Shown here: one piece after another, positions 36,057-43,476 of the stretch
How positions within the stretch are numbered: the first letter of the stretch is position 1
Layout: every line of letters starts with the position of its first letter
DNA from: Dactylosporangium vinaceum
GTDB taxonomy: Bacteria; Actinomycetota; Actinomycetes; Mycobacteriales; Micromonosporaceae
Direction: 5' to 3'
NCBI RefSeq assembly: GCF_019904175.1
Contig: NZ_CP061913.1
Coordinates: 496,001 to 560,000, forward strand
DNA length: 64,000 nt
Notes under the pieces: generated by a model
What the model was told of the DNA's origin: nothing
The model's input: the letters and a program-made list of their open reading frames with translations, nothing else
The model's database searches: none
Position numbers and translations under genes: made by a program

Positions 36057-36911
36057 CTACTCCGCGACAGCGCTGAGCTCCGAGCGCAGGGTGCGCAGCG
36101 CGGCGGCCAGCAGCCGGGACACGTGCATCTGGGAGATGCCGAGTTCGGACGCGATCTGGGACTGGGTCAGGTTGCCGTGGAAGCGCATCGCGATGATTTT
36201 CTGCTCGCGCTCCGGGAGCTTGGCCAGCAGCGGGCGGAGCGCCTCGCGGTTCTCCACGTTCTGCATGTCCGGGTCCACGTCACCGAGCAGGTCGCCGAGG
36301 CCGGCCGCGCCCGGGTCGCTGCCCTCGCCCGCCGGGGCGTCGAGGGAGAGCGCACGGTACGCCTGCCCGCAGTCCAGACCCTCGATGACCTCTTCCTCGC
36401 TGACGCCGAGGCGCGTGGCAAGGTCGGCGACCGTGGGAGAGCGGCCCAGGTCCTGGGCCAGATCGCCGGAGACCTTGGAGATCTCCAGGCGCAGCTCCTG
36501 CAGCCGCCGCGGGACGCGGACGTCCCAGCCCTTGTCGCGGAAGTGCCGCTTGAGCTCGCCGACGATCATCGGGATGGCGTAGCTGGTGAACGCGGCCCCG
36601 CGGGACGGGTCGTAGCCGTCGACGGACTTGATGAGCCCGAGGTTGGCGACCTGTACGAGGTCGTCGAAGTGCTCGCCGCGGTTGCGGAAGCGCCGGGCCA
36701 GGTACTCCGCGAGCGGGATGTACAGCTCGATGAGCCGGGCGCGGACACGGGCGCGGTCGGCGCCCGCGGGGAGGTCGGCCATCAGCGACAGCAGCGCGCG
36801 GGCCTGTGCGTCGGTCGCCCGGGTGCTGGTGCTTTCGCTCGTCCCGGAGCTGGCCGGGGCGGCGTCGGCGAGGGCGCGGTCGATGGCACGGTCGACAGAG
36901 ATGGTGGTCAT
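36057..36911 (-). CDS. SigB/SigF/SigG-type alternative sigma factor
   Basis: 284 residues. Region 2 is LIELYIPLAEYLARRFRNRGEHFDDLVQVANLGLIKSVDGYD with FTSYAIPMIVGELKRHFRDKGW; region 3 is VPRRLQELRLEISKVSGDLAQDLGRSPTVADLA; region 4 is LPEREQKIIAMRFHGNLTQSQIASELGISQMHVSRLLAAAL. This is the stress/sporulation SigF group of Gram-positive bacteria, normally held by an RsbW-type anti-sigma. An RsbW/RsbV-like pair lies 1.2-2 kb away on the same strand, and a promoter of the right type lies before it. The AGAAGGG ribosome site is 10 nt from the ATG. Confidence 0.95.
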   Translation of the reverse strand: MTTISVDRAIDRALADAAPASSGTSESTSTRATDAQARALLSLMADLPAGADRARVRARLIELYIPLAEYLARRFRNRGEHFDDLVQVANLGLIKSVDGYDPSRGAAFTSYAIPMIVGELKRHFRDKGWDVRVPRRLQELRLEISKVSGDLAQDLGRSPTVADLATRLGVSEEEVIEGLDCGQAYRALSLDAPAGEGSDPGAAGLGDLLGDVDPDMQNVENREALRPLLAKLPEREQKIIAMRFHGNLTQSQIASELGISQMHVSRLLAAALRTLRSELSAVAE

Positions 36912-37415
36912 GGGTTTGTGGCCCTTCTGGTACTTTGACCGGCTTTTGCGTGTGGTCGGCCGCCATTACGCAGACTCGTGCTGCGTCCGGGAAGGAAAGA
37001 AGGCAAGCGCCGCCACGCCGGTCGGGAATCGCTACTCGGCACCCGTTTCTTGAGTGCCGGTGCAAGACCTGCGGTGGCTCGTCGGGGTCGTGTCGCCGCT
37101 GCTGGACGACACCCCGCAACCGAACTGCCGGTTCGGCTGAGATGAGCTGAGCCGACTGTACTAGATCTTCGCGCTGTTGGCGAGAACCAAGTGTTGAAGC
37201 CGGTCGCTATATCACCGACTGTCCAGTAGGACAATACGCTGAGTATCCACAAGCTTCGCGTGTGCATTTCGGTTTGGTCGTCGATCCGGTCCGCATGCCA
37301 AAGACGGGGCTGCGTTTTCGTAGCGCGCAGGCTACCGTCTTTCACCGTGGCGCGCGCCTGTTTCAGCATTGATCCGTGAGGTGCGGATCGGGGCGGCGTC
37401 GCTAAGGAGTTACAC
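36912..37415. promoter_or_regulatory. Divergent regulatory region, SigF-type sigma gene and cold-shock gene
   Basis: 504 bp with no supportable gene. It holds the upstream regions of the sigma factor (leftwards) and the cold-shock gene (rightwards). A small inverted repeat (37220-37224 with 37229-37233) and an AT-richer stretch around 37145-37290 are the likely promoter zone. The long 5' region before the cold-shock start fits the structured leaders known for such genes, but no defined element was identified. Confidence 0.5.
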
Positions 37416-37619
37416 GTGGCATCAGGCACGGTGAAGTGGTTCAACTCGGAGAAGGGCTACGGCTTCATCTCGCAGGACAACGGTGGACCTGACGTGTTCG
37501 CGCACTACTCGGCGATCCAGGCGACCGGCTACCGCGAGCTGACCGAGGGTCAGAAGGTCGAGTTCGAGATCACGCAGGGCCAGAAGGGGCCGCAGGCCGA
37601 CAACATCCGTCCGGTCTGA
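37416..37619 (+). CDS. cspA: Cold-shock domain protein (CspA family)
   Basis: 67 residues from GTG 37416, AAGGAG eight bases upstream. Full-length cold-shock domain with both RNA-binding motifs: [16 protein letters not shown] (RNP1, KGYGFI) and DVFAHYSAI (RNP2, VFAHY). It binds single-stranded RNA/DNA and acts as an RNA chaperone. It is monocistronic, ended by a hairpin. Confidence 0.97.
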   Translation: MASGTVKWFNSEKGYGFISQDNGGPDVFAHYSAIQATGYRELTEGQKVEFEITQGQKGPQADNIRPV

Positions 37620-37670
37620 ACAACACCCCAAGTCGTAGGCCGAGACCCGCTTCACGGCCGAAGGAGTAGC

Positions 37671-37703
37671 AAGCCCCCGTCCGAAGTCTTTCGGCGGGGG
37701 CTT
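37671..37703 (+). terminator. Hairpin terminator after cspA
   Basis: Nine-bp outer stem (37671-37679 with 37695-37703) and 5-bp inner stem (37681-37685 with 37690-37694), about 50 nt after the stop. Confidence 0.85.
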
Positions 37704-37768
37704 CGCAGTTCCTGCGGTCACCGGCTCGAGCCGGCGACCGCATGTGGAATTTTCAGATTCTGCGGATA

Positions 37769-38056
37769 TTACCGGGCCGGTTGGGCCAGTGCCTTCGGCC
37801 GGACGAAGACCTCCGGCGTGCACGACGCGGCATAGGCGTGGCGAATCATTCGCAATGCCCAGTTCATCCGGTTCGAGGCGCACTCCGGGTGCTCGCCGAA
37901 CTCGGTCGCGACGCGGGCCACACAGCCCTGGACGCCGATGCGGCGCAGCGTGTGGGTGACGGCGGCGCGGACGTCGGCGTCGACCGGGCCCTGCGACATC
38001 TGCAGCTGGGAAGCGAAGAGCGCTTCGGCGCGGACCGCTTCGAACGTTGACTCCAT
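37769..38056 (-). CDS. Small protein of unknown function, paralog of the gene at 38935
   Basis: 95 residues from ATG 38056, with AGGAGGT five bases upstream. It begins MESTFEAVRAEALFASQLQMSQ and continues VRAAVTHTLRRIGVQGC, RVATEFGEHPE and RMNWALRMIRHAY. By eye about two thirds of the first 78 residues are identical to the protein at 38935-39198. It is predicted cytoplasmic and mostly helical, with no membrane segment. The genes of the two paralogs lie on either side of the RsbV/RsbW-like pair, same strand. I do not recognise the family; a role in stress regulation is inferred only from place. Confidence 0.75.
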   Translation of the reverse strand: MESTFEAVRAEALFASQLQMSQGPVDADVRAAVTHTLRRIGVQGCVARVATEFGEHPECASNRMNWALRMIRHAYAASCTPEVFVRPKALAQPAR

Positions 38057-38147
38057 CACTTACCTCCTGCCGAACTTCCCTGCTGTGGTCCAGCAAACTC
38101 CTGTCCGGGTGCCGACGCGGGAACTGTCCGGTTGCCAATCGGTTGAC

Positions 38148-38462
38148 TTACGTGGGGGAGAGGCCGAACTCCTGCAGCACGCCGGTGAGCTGGAGCAGCC
38201 GGTGCACCGCGGGGCTGGTGCCGGTGATGCGCAGGCCGCCGCCGACGTCGGTGTTCGCGGCCACGAGGACCTGCAGGCCTGTCGAGTCCATGAACGTGAC
38301 GCCGGTCAGGTCCAGGTCGACCCGGGAGGGCCCGTGCGCGTGGATGGCGTTGCGGAGCACGTTGATCAGCTCGGGGGCGCTGGTCATGTCGAGCTCGCCG
38401 GAGGCGGTCACGGTGACCGTGCCGTCCGGAGCGGGGGTGGCCACAGCGGCGAAGTCGGTCAT
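38148..38462 (-). CDS. STAS-domain anti-sigma factor antagonist (RsbV-like)
   Basis: 104 residues. STAS domain with VTASGELDMTSAPEL, VDLDLTGVTFMDSTGLQVLV and the phosphorylatable Ser60 in MDSTGL. In the partner-switch scheme the unphosphorylated antagonist binds the RsbW-like kinase and frees the sigma factor. The start ATG overlaps the kinase stop by 4 bp, so the two are translated together. Confidence 0.94.
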   Translation of the reverse strand: MTDFAAVATPAPDGTVTVTASGELDMTSAPELINVLRNAIHAHGPSRVDLDLTGVTFMDSTGLQVLVAANTDVGGGLRITGTSPAVHRLLQLTGVLQEFGLSPT

Positions 38463-38827
38463 AGCAGCTTTGTCACCTTCACGAGCAGCCCGTCACTGTC
38501 GACGGAGACGTCGTCGGCGAGACTGCGGATGACCTTCAGAGAGTGCCCGGACGACATCACGTTGGAGAGGGTCTCGGTGATGGGCTCGCCAGGTTTGGTG
38601 ACTTCAATCACACACTGCATCTCGTCGACCGTCGCGCGGACCTGAAACGCCACACCTACCCGCACATGACCGATCACGTTCGCCCACGTCTCGGTGACGA
38701 TCAGGCCGATATCTGTTCGAGTCTGTTCGGCTACGCCCAGTCCGGCCAGCGCCCCGTCGAGCACGTGTCTGAGCGTGCTCATGCGGTCGATGTCGTGCGG
38801 CAGGTCGACGGTGAGGCGAAGGTCCAC
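38459..38827 (-). CDS. RsbW-like anti-sigma factor/serine kinase (GHKL ATPase)
   Basis: 122 residues from GTG 38827. Single HATPase domain: N-box ETWANVIGHV with Glu46 and Asn50, the equivalent of the D-box region in VIEVTKPGEPI (weak: the usual DxGxG is not seen), and SSGHSLKVIRSLADDV in place of the G2 box. The fold match is good but the ATP-lid motifs are degenerate, so kinase activity is uncertain. It would bind the SigF-type sigma and be released by the STAS partner. Confidence 0.85.
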   Translation of the reverse strand: MDLRLTVDLPHDIDRMSTLRHVLDGALAGLGVAEQTRTDIGLIVTETWANVIGHVRVGVAFQVRATVDEMQCVIEVTKPGEPITETLSNVMSSGHSLKVIRSLADDVSVDSDGLLVKVTKLL

Positions 38828-38837
38828 GACTCAACTC

Positions 38838-38863
38838 ATACCGCACCAGTTCAACGGAGAAAC
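38838..38863 (-). promoter_or_regulatory. Candidate SigB/SigF-type promoter for the RsbW/RsbV-like pair
   Basis: On the minus strand, GTTT (38863-38860), a 16-nt spacer, then CGGTAT (38843-38838), ending 10 nt before the GTG start. The SigB/SigF-type consensus is GTTT, about 14-17 nt, GGGTA-A/T; one base of the -10 differs. This suggests the sigma factor drives its own control genes. Confidence 0.55.
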
Positions 38864-38934
38864 GTCAGTCCGGTCGCAATTGGATCAAGGGGAATGGTGG
38901 CGGTGAAGTTTCGGTTACAAAGTCTGGATCGGGC

Positions 38935-39198
38935 TCAGCCGGCGAACGCGAACTCCTTCGAGGCCAGCGCCTCGTACGCGGAGCGGACCATCTCCAGGGC
39001 CCAGGACATGCGGCGGGCGGCGCTTTCCGGATACTCCCCGAACTCACCGGCAACCCGGGTGGTGCAGCCGTTGACACCGTAGCGGCGCAGCGTGGTGGTG
39101 ACCGCCGCGCGCACCTGCAGCGGCGTCGGCTCCTGAGAGATCTGCAGCGCGGAGGCGAAGAGGGCCTCGGCCCGGACCGTGTCGAACGTGCTGTTCAT
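38935..39198 (-). CDS. Small protein of unknown function, paralog of the gene at 37769
   Basis: 87 residues from ATG 39198, with GGGGGG five bases upstream. MNSTFDTVRAEALFASALQ, VRAAVTTTLRRYGVNGC, RVAGEFGEYPE and RMSWALEMVRSAY align without gaps to its paralog. The conserved Cys, the EFGE motif and the WALxM motif may be functional. No membrane segment. The reading frame stays open well upstream of this ATG, but only this start gives the shared N-terminus. Confidence 0.75.
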   Translation of the reverse strand: MNSTFDTVRAEALFASALQISQEPTPLQVRAAVTTTLRRYGVNGCTTRVAGEFGEYPESAARRMSWALEMVRSAYEALASKEFAFAG

Positions 39199-39643
39199 GT
39201 CAACCCCCCGGTTGGTGTGCTCCCTGACACCACCCAGAGAACCGGGCGGCCGGTGCGCGGCCAGGACCCGTCCGGTTGCCGGACGGTAGCGCGGCTCCCG
39301 GCCCCGCGTGGACGCGCCGCCGGGCCCCGCAGCCGTTCGGGTGCTAACCGGTTGACCGGGCTCGTTTTGCCTGGTCGCAGCCGTCCCGATCGGGTCGGAT
39401 GGCCGACCGAAAGCACGCCACGCCCGCGGTGGGGCTTGCCGACCGTTGGCGTTCGGGTTACGGTCGAGCCAGTCCCGCGGAAGTCGGCGCTCGCCGCCCG
39501 GGGACGCCCTATCGCCACCGCGTGTCACGCTCTCGCGCAGGAAGCCAGGCGGCCACCGCACACGCAGCGCAGCCCGTTCCTCGAGCTCACGCGTATCCGG
39601 AGATACTTTTTCTCACGGCCGAACAGTCCTTAGGAGGACGCAT
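39199..39643. promoter_or_regulatory. Divergent regulatory region before rho
   Basis: 445 bp without a supportable gene, upstream of both the small paralog (leftwards) and rho (rightwards). An 8-bp perfect hairpin with a 3-nt loop lies at 39268-39286. Around 39338-39357 is a sequence closely like one at 38129-38147 upstream of the other paralog. The part next to rho may be a long leader, as rho genes often control themselves by premature termination. Confidence 0.5.
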
Positions 39644-40873
39644 ATGGCCCCAACTGAAGTGTTGGAACGCACTACCCAGAAACCGAATCCCGCAGGTCAG
39701 AGCCAGGAACGCCGGCGCACCCGCTCCTCGCAGCGCGGCCGCGACCGCAGCCGCCCGGCCAACCAGCCCCAGCCGCCCACCCCGGGCGAGGCCCGCGATG
39801 TGGCCGGCATCGCCGACGTCCACCGCGACAAGATGATCCTCCGGGTCGACAGCTACCTGCCGGGCCCCGACGACGTCGCCATCCCCGCGGCAATGGTCCG
39901 CAAGTACGGCCTCCGCCAGGGCGACGCCATCACCGGCAGCGCCAACGGCGCCACGCTCACCCGCCTGGACACCGTCCACGGCAACGACCCCGAGTGGGCC
40001 CGCACCCGGCCCGAGTTCAGCAAGCTCACCGCCCTGTTCCCGCAGGAGCGGCTGCGGCTGGAGACCGGCCCGCGCCAGCTGACCGCCCGCCTGATCGACC
40101 TGGTCATGCCGATCGGCAAGGGCCAGCGCGCGCTCATCGTGTCGCCGCCGAAGGCCGGCAAGACGATGGTGCTGCAGGCGATCGCCAACGCCGTCGCCCA
40201 GAACAACCCCGAATGCCACCTCATGGTGCTGCTCGTCGACGAGCGCCCCGAAGAGGTCACCGAGATGCAGCGGTCAATCAACGGCGAGGTCATCGCCTCG
40301 ACGTTCGACCGCCCCGCCAACGAGCACACCGGCATCGCCGAGCTCGCCATCGAGCGGGCCAAGCGTCTCGTCGAGCTCGGCCATGACGTGGTCTTCCTGC
40401 TCGACTCCATCACGCGCCTGGGCCGCGCCTACAACAACTCGGCGCCCGCCTCCGGCCGCATCCTCACCGGCGGCATCGACTCCAACGCGCTGTACCCCCC
40501 GAAGCGCCTCCTCGGCGCCGCCCGCAACATCGAGAACGGCGGCTCGCTCACGATCATCGCCACCGCGCTCGTCGAGACCGGCTCCGGCGGCGACACCGTG
40601 ATTTTCGAGGAGTTCAAGGGCACCGGCAACGCCGAGCTCAAGCTGGACCGCAAGCTCGCCGACCGCCGCGTCTTCCCGGCGATCGACATCGACGCGTCCG
40701 GCACCCGCCGCGACGACGTGATCCTGCACCCCGACGAGCTGGTGGCCGTCCAGCGGCTGCGCAAGGCCCTCGGCGCATCGGGTCAGCCCTCGACGGAGCA
40801 ACTGCTTGACCGCCTGGCCAAGACCCAGTCGAACGCCGAGTTCCTGACGCTCCTGCTGCGCGGGCAGGCTTAA
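39644..40873 (+). CDS. rho: Transcription termination factor Rho, short form
   Basis: 409 residues from ATG 39644 (TAGGAGGACGCAT precedes it). A 45-residue basic, disordered N-terminus (RRRTRSSQRGRDRSRP) is followed by a shortened RNA-binding region (DKMILRVDSYLPGPDDVAIP) and a complete motor: Walker A SPPKAGKT (167-174), LVDERPEEVTEM, Walker B DVVFLLDSITRLGRAYN, the Q-loop in GGIDSNALYPPKR and the R-loop GSGGDTVIFEEFKGTGNAELKLDR. Most actinobacterial Rho proteins are 600 residues or more, with a long N-terminal insert that is missing here. The usual cold-shock-like RNA domain is only partly recognisable. This is probably a second, short Rho; whether the main rho is elsewhere cannot be seen. 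Confidence 0.93.
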   Translation: MAPTEVLERTTQKPNPAGQSQERRRTRSSQRGRDRSRPANQPQPPTPGEARDVAGIADVHRDKMILRVDSYLPGPDDVAIPAAMVRKYGLRQGDAITGSANGATLTRLDTVHGNDPEWARTRPEFSKLTALFPQERLRLETGPRQLTARLIDLVMPIGKGQRALIVSPPKAGKTMVLQAIANAVAQNNPECHLMVLLVDERPEEVTEMQRSINGEVIASTFDRPANEHTGIAELAIERAKRLVELGHDVVFLLDSITRLGRAYNNSAPASGRILTGGIDSNALYPPKRLLGAARNIENGGSLTIIATALVETGSGGDTVIFEEFKGTGNAELKLDRKLADRRVFPAIDIDASGTRRDDVILHPDELVAVQRLRKALGASGQPSTEQLLDRLAKTQSNAEFLTLLLRGQA

Positions 40874-41784
40874 AGGGCGACCCGCGAGCGCATCAGGGCC
40901 TCCTCGGTCGGCAGGACGCCCAGTGCGGAGGCGAAGGCCATCTCGCGGCCCCAGGACGCCACGTCGGCCGGTGCGAGGTCGTTGACGCCCTCCACCGCGA
41001 CCAGGTGTGCGCGGTACGCCAGCCAGGACCCGGCGACCCGGCTGCCCTCCGGGGTGTTCCTGTCGCTCCAGCGCAGCTCGACCAGGAAGTACATGACGAG
41101 GTAGATGGCGGCCGCGGCCATCAGTGAGCCGGTGATCTGGTCGGCCAGGTTGGCCTTCAGCTTGTACGCCGCCCACATCCAGGTGCCGAACATGCACCCG
41201 GCCGGGACGAACGCGGCACCCAGCAGCGTGCGGCGCATCGGGCGGGACAGGCGGCGCTGGGAGAGGCCCCGGGTGCGGGCCTCCTCGACGACCGCGCGGT
41301 AGAAGGCACCGCGCCAGCGGCGGGCCTCGGTCCAGCTGCGGAAGGCCAGACTCGTCAGCGACGCCTCGCCGTTGGCGGACAGCCGGCTGACCCGGTCCAG
41401 GACCTGCTGCTCGTAGGGCGTGAGGCTGCGCCCGTCGCCCTTGCGGAGCCGGACCGTCGTCTCCTGCGGCTCCTCGCCGGGCTGGCGCAGCTCCAGGAAG
41501 CCCCGCGCGGCCAGGTCGAGCAGCGTGCTGTCGATCGCGTCCTCGTCCGAGCGCCACCGGTTGATCAGCAGGCTGACCACCGCCGGCGGCTCTTCACCCG
41601 GCGGGGTGGCCAGCGGCGCCCCGGGCTCGGGCAGCCGAGGCCGCGAGCGCCAGAGCGCGACGGCCGTCAGCAGCACCCACGCCGCGAGCGTGACGGGCAC
41701 GCTGAGCTGCAGGAACGGTGGCCAGTCCACGGGAACCTCCGGGCAGAACGGATCTTGGGGTGGCGCGGCGGTGAGCCCAACCAC
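40870..41784 (-). CDS. DUF2207-like membrane protein
   Basis: 304 residues from GTG 41784. One N-terminal helix (about 25-45), a soluble part of about 150 residues with PPAVVSLLINRWRSDEDAIDSTLLDLAARGFLEL and LTPYEQQVLDRV, typical of the cytoplasmic part of DUF2207-type proteins, then two more helices (about 190-235) and a C-terminal SYRAHL-like segment. The function is unknown in the family. It is convergent with rho, overlapping by 4 bp. Confidence 0.75.
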   Translation of the reverse strand: MVGLTAAPPQDPFCPEVPVDWPPFLQLSVPVTLAAWVLLTAVALWRSRPRLPEPGAPLATPPGEEPPAVVSLLINRWRSDEDAIDSTLLDLAARGFLELRQPGEEPQETTVRLRKGDGRSLTPYEQQVLDRVSRLSANGEASLTSLAFRSWTEARRWRGAFYRAVVEEARTRGLSQRRLSRPMRRTLLGAAFVPAGCMFGTWMWAAYKLKANLADQITGSLMAAAAIYLVMYFLVELRWSDRNTPEGSRVAGSWLAYRAHLVAVEGVNDLAPADVASWGREMAFASALGVLPTEEALMRSRVAL

Positions 41785-41793
41785 CTTAGACCG

Positions 41794-42762
41794 TCAATCC
41801 CGGAAGCCGCTGAGCACGACCTTCCCCGTCATGTGGCCGTCCTCGACCAGCTCGTGGGCCTTGCGCAGACCCTCCGCGTCGATGCGCCCGAGGTGCGCCG
41901 TCATCGTGTGCCGCACGGTGCCGGCGTCGACCAGCTCGGCGACCCGGTTGAGCAGCTCGTGCTGCACGATCATGTCGGGCGTCCGGAACAGCGGCCGGGT
42001 GAACATCAGCTCCCAGTGGAACGAGATGCTCTTCACCTTCAGCGGCAGCAGGTCCAGGCCCGGCGGCTCGTCGATAGCCGTGATCGCGCCGCCCGGCCGC
42101 AGCGCCCGGGCGAAGTCCTCGATCCGGCCGGCGGTGAAGGGGGAGAAGATGTAGTCCACGTCCTCGGGCAGCTCGTCGTGGCCGACCACCGCGTGCGCAC
42201 CCAGGTCGAGGGCCCACTGGCGGGAGTCGGGGCGACTGGCGGTACCGATGACGCGAAGTTTGGTAAGGGCGCGGGCCAGCTGGATGACCATCGAGCCCGC
42301 CCCGCCGGCCGCACCGAGCACCACGAGCGTGCCGGTGCTGTCGGCGCCGAGCCGAAACCGGTCGAACAGGGTCTCCCAGGCCGTGATCGCGGTCAACGGC
42401 AGCGCGGCCGCCTCCGCGAAGCCCAGCGACACCGGCTTGCGCCCGGCGATCCGCTCGTCGACGAGGTGCAGCTCCTGGTTGGTCCCGGGCCGGTCGATGG
42501 AGCCCGCGTAGTACACCTCATCACCGGGCGCGAACAGCGTGACCTCCGCCCCCACGGCCTGCACGACCCCGGCCGCGTCGAACCCCAGCACCCGTGGCTC
42601 GCCCCCGGGATCGGTGCCGGCCCGCACTTTCACGTCGACCGGGTTGACCGACACCGCCTCGACCCGCACCAGCAGATCGCGCGGCCCAGGAGTGGGCGCG
42701 GCAAGCTCGAGGTCTTCCAGCACGCTCGGCCCACCGGGCGTGCGATAACCGACAGCTCGCAT
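41794..42762 (-). CDS. Zinc-less medium-chain oxidoreductase (NADPH quinone reductase-like)
   Basis: 322 residues from ATG 42762, chosen because GGAG is six bases upstream; ATGs at 42765 and 42774 are alternatives. RAVGYRTPGGPSVLEDLELAAP, VEAVSVNPVDVKVRAG and GFDAAGVVQAVG are the start of the quinone-reductase/ZADH-like group, and LVVLGAAGGAGSMVIQLAR is the nucleotide-binding fold. No zinc-binding Cys/His set is present. It probably reduces quinones or activated alkenes with NADPH. Divergent from an HxlR regulator, the usual pairing for redox or aldehyde stress. Confidence 0.9.
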   Translation of the reverse strand: MRAVGYRTPGGPSVLEDLELAAPTPGPRDLLVRVEAVSVNPVDVKVRAGTDPGGEPRVLGFDAAGVVQAVGAEVTLFAPGDEVYYAGSIDRPGTNQELHLVDERIAGRKPVSLGFAEAAALPLTAITAWETLFDRFRLGADSTGTLVVLGAAGGAGSMVIQLARALTKLRVIGTASRPDSRQWALDLGAHAVVGHDELPEDVDYIFSPFTAGRIEDFARALRPGGAITAIDEPPGLDLLPLKVKSISFHWELMFTRPLFRTPDMIVQHELLNRVAELVDAGTVRHTMTAHLGRIDAEGLRKAHELVEDGHMTGKVVLSGFRD

Positions 42763-42845
42763 CATGTGCTCCATGAACTGGACGCTATTCCGATGACCCC
42801 GGTTACCTGCAAGGGCCATTACTTCCTTTTGGGTACCATCGCGGC
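42763..42845. promoter_or_regulatory. Divergent promoter/operator, HxlR regulator and oxidoreductase
   Basis: An 83-bp gap between divergent starts. GGTTACC at about 42801 and GGGTACC at about 42830 flank two TTAC half-sites (TTACCTGCAA and TTACTTCC), a likely HxlR operator. The call rests on pattern only. Confidence 0.45.
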
Positions 42846-43208
42846 ATGCCCGCCCCCGACGACGTCTACGCCGCCTGCTGCCCGTGCCGCGACATGCTCG
42901 ACCTCCTGGCCAACAAGTGGAGCGCGCTGGCCCTGGGCGCGCTCGAGGACGGCCCGCAGCGATTCGGCGCCCTGCGCACCCGCCTCCAGGGCGTCAGCCC
43001 GAAGGTCCTCACCGCAACCTTGCGCCGCCTGGAAGACCACGGCCTGATCACCCGCCACATCTACCCCGAGATCCCACCCCGGGTCGAGTACACGCTGACC
43101 GCCCTCGGCCACGACGCCAACGGCCCGCTCTCACTGCTCCGGACCTGGGTGGAGAGCAACATCGACCGCTTCCCGTCGGGCCGTGAAGCGTCCGATGTGT
43201 CGGCCTAG
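42846..43208 (+). CDS. HxlR-family transcriptional regulator
   Basis: 120 residues. Cys-rich start CCPCRDMLDLLANKWSALAL, then GPQRFGALRTRLQGVSPKVLTATLRRLEDHGLITRHIYPEIPPRVEYTLTALG, the full HxlR winged helix. The Cys residues at 11, 12 and 14 could act as redox sensor, as known for some members. It probably represses or activates the divergent oxidoreductase. Confidence 0.95.
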   Translation: MPAPDDVYAACCPCRDMLDLLANKWSALALGALEDGPQRFGALRTRLQGVSPKVLTATLRRLEDHGLITRHIYPEIPPRVEYTLTALGHDANGPLSLLRTWVESNIDRFPSGREASDVSA

Positions 43209-43440
43209 CAGCGTGCCGCCGCTCTCCCGCTAATACCTTGCGGAACTTGATCACGCAGCCTGAAATCCGACATCGCGGAGGGTGGACTTGCGACCGCGAC
43301 CTGGTATCTCTGGTGTCCGCAATATGCCGGACCCGGATCGTCACTTCTGCGGGTGGCTTCGGTTGAACCGGAAGCCTCTGTGAGCCTTTTAGGGAGCGCC
43401 AACGCTGCCGAAAGAGCAGAGTGAGCAAGTGGAGTCAGGC

Positions 43441-43473
43441 ATGGCAGAGATCGGGCATCCGGAGGCGCAGTAG
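43441..43473 (+). CDS. Possible 10-codon upstream ORF before fxsA
   Basis: ATG to TAG reading MAEIGHPEAQ, with GGAG seven bases before the ATG; its stop is 3 nt before the fxsA ATG. The fxsA ribosome site (GGAGGC, 43461-43466) lies inside it, so its translation could control access to fxsA. It may equally be chance. Confidence 0.25.
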   Translation: MAEIGHPEAQ

Positions 43474-43476
43474 ATC

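Noticed and set aside
36908..37444. 178-codon minus-strand frame in the sigma/csp gap
   Set aside because: No domain, no ribosome site, and it overlaps the csp start; more likely chance.
39217..39633. Open frames in the gap before rho
   Set aside because: Low-complexity composition and no conserved motif; the region is better read as promoter and leader.
39644..40873. Rho as a truncated pseudogene
   Set aside because: All ATPase, Q-loop and R-loop motifs are present, there is a good ribosome site and no frame break, and its length equals that of short Rho proteins elsewhere.
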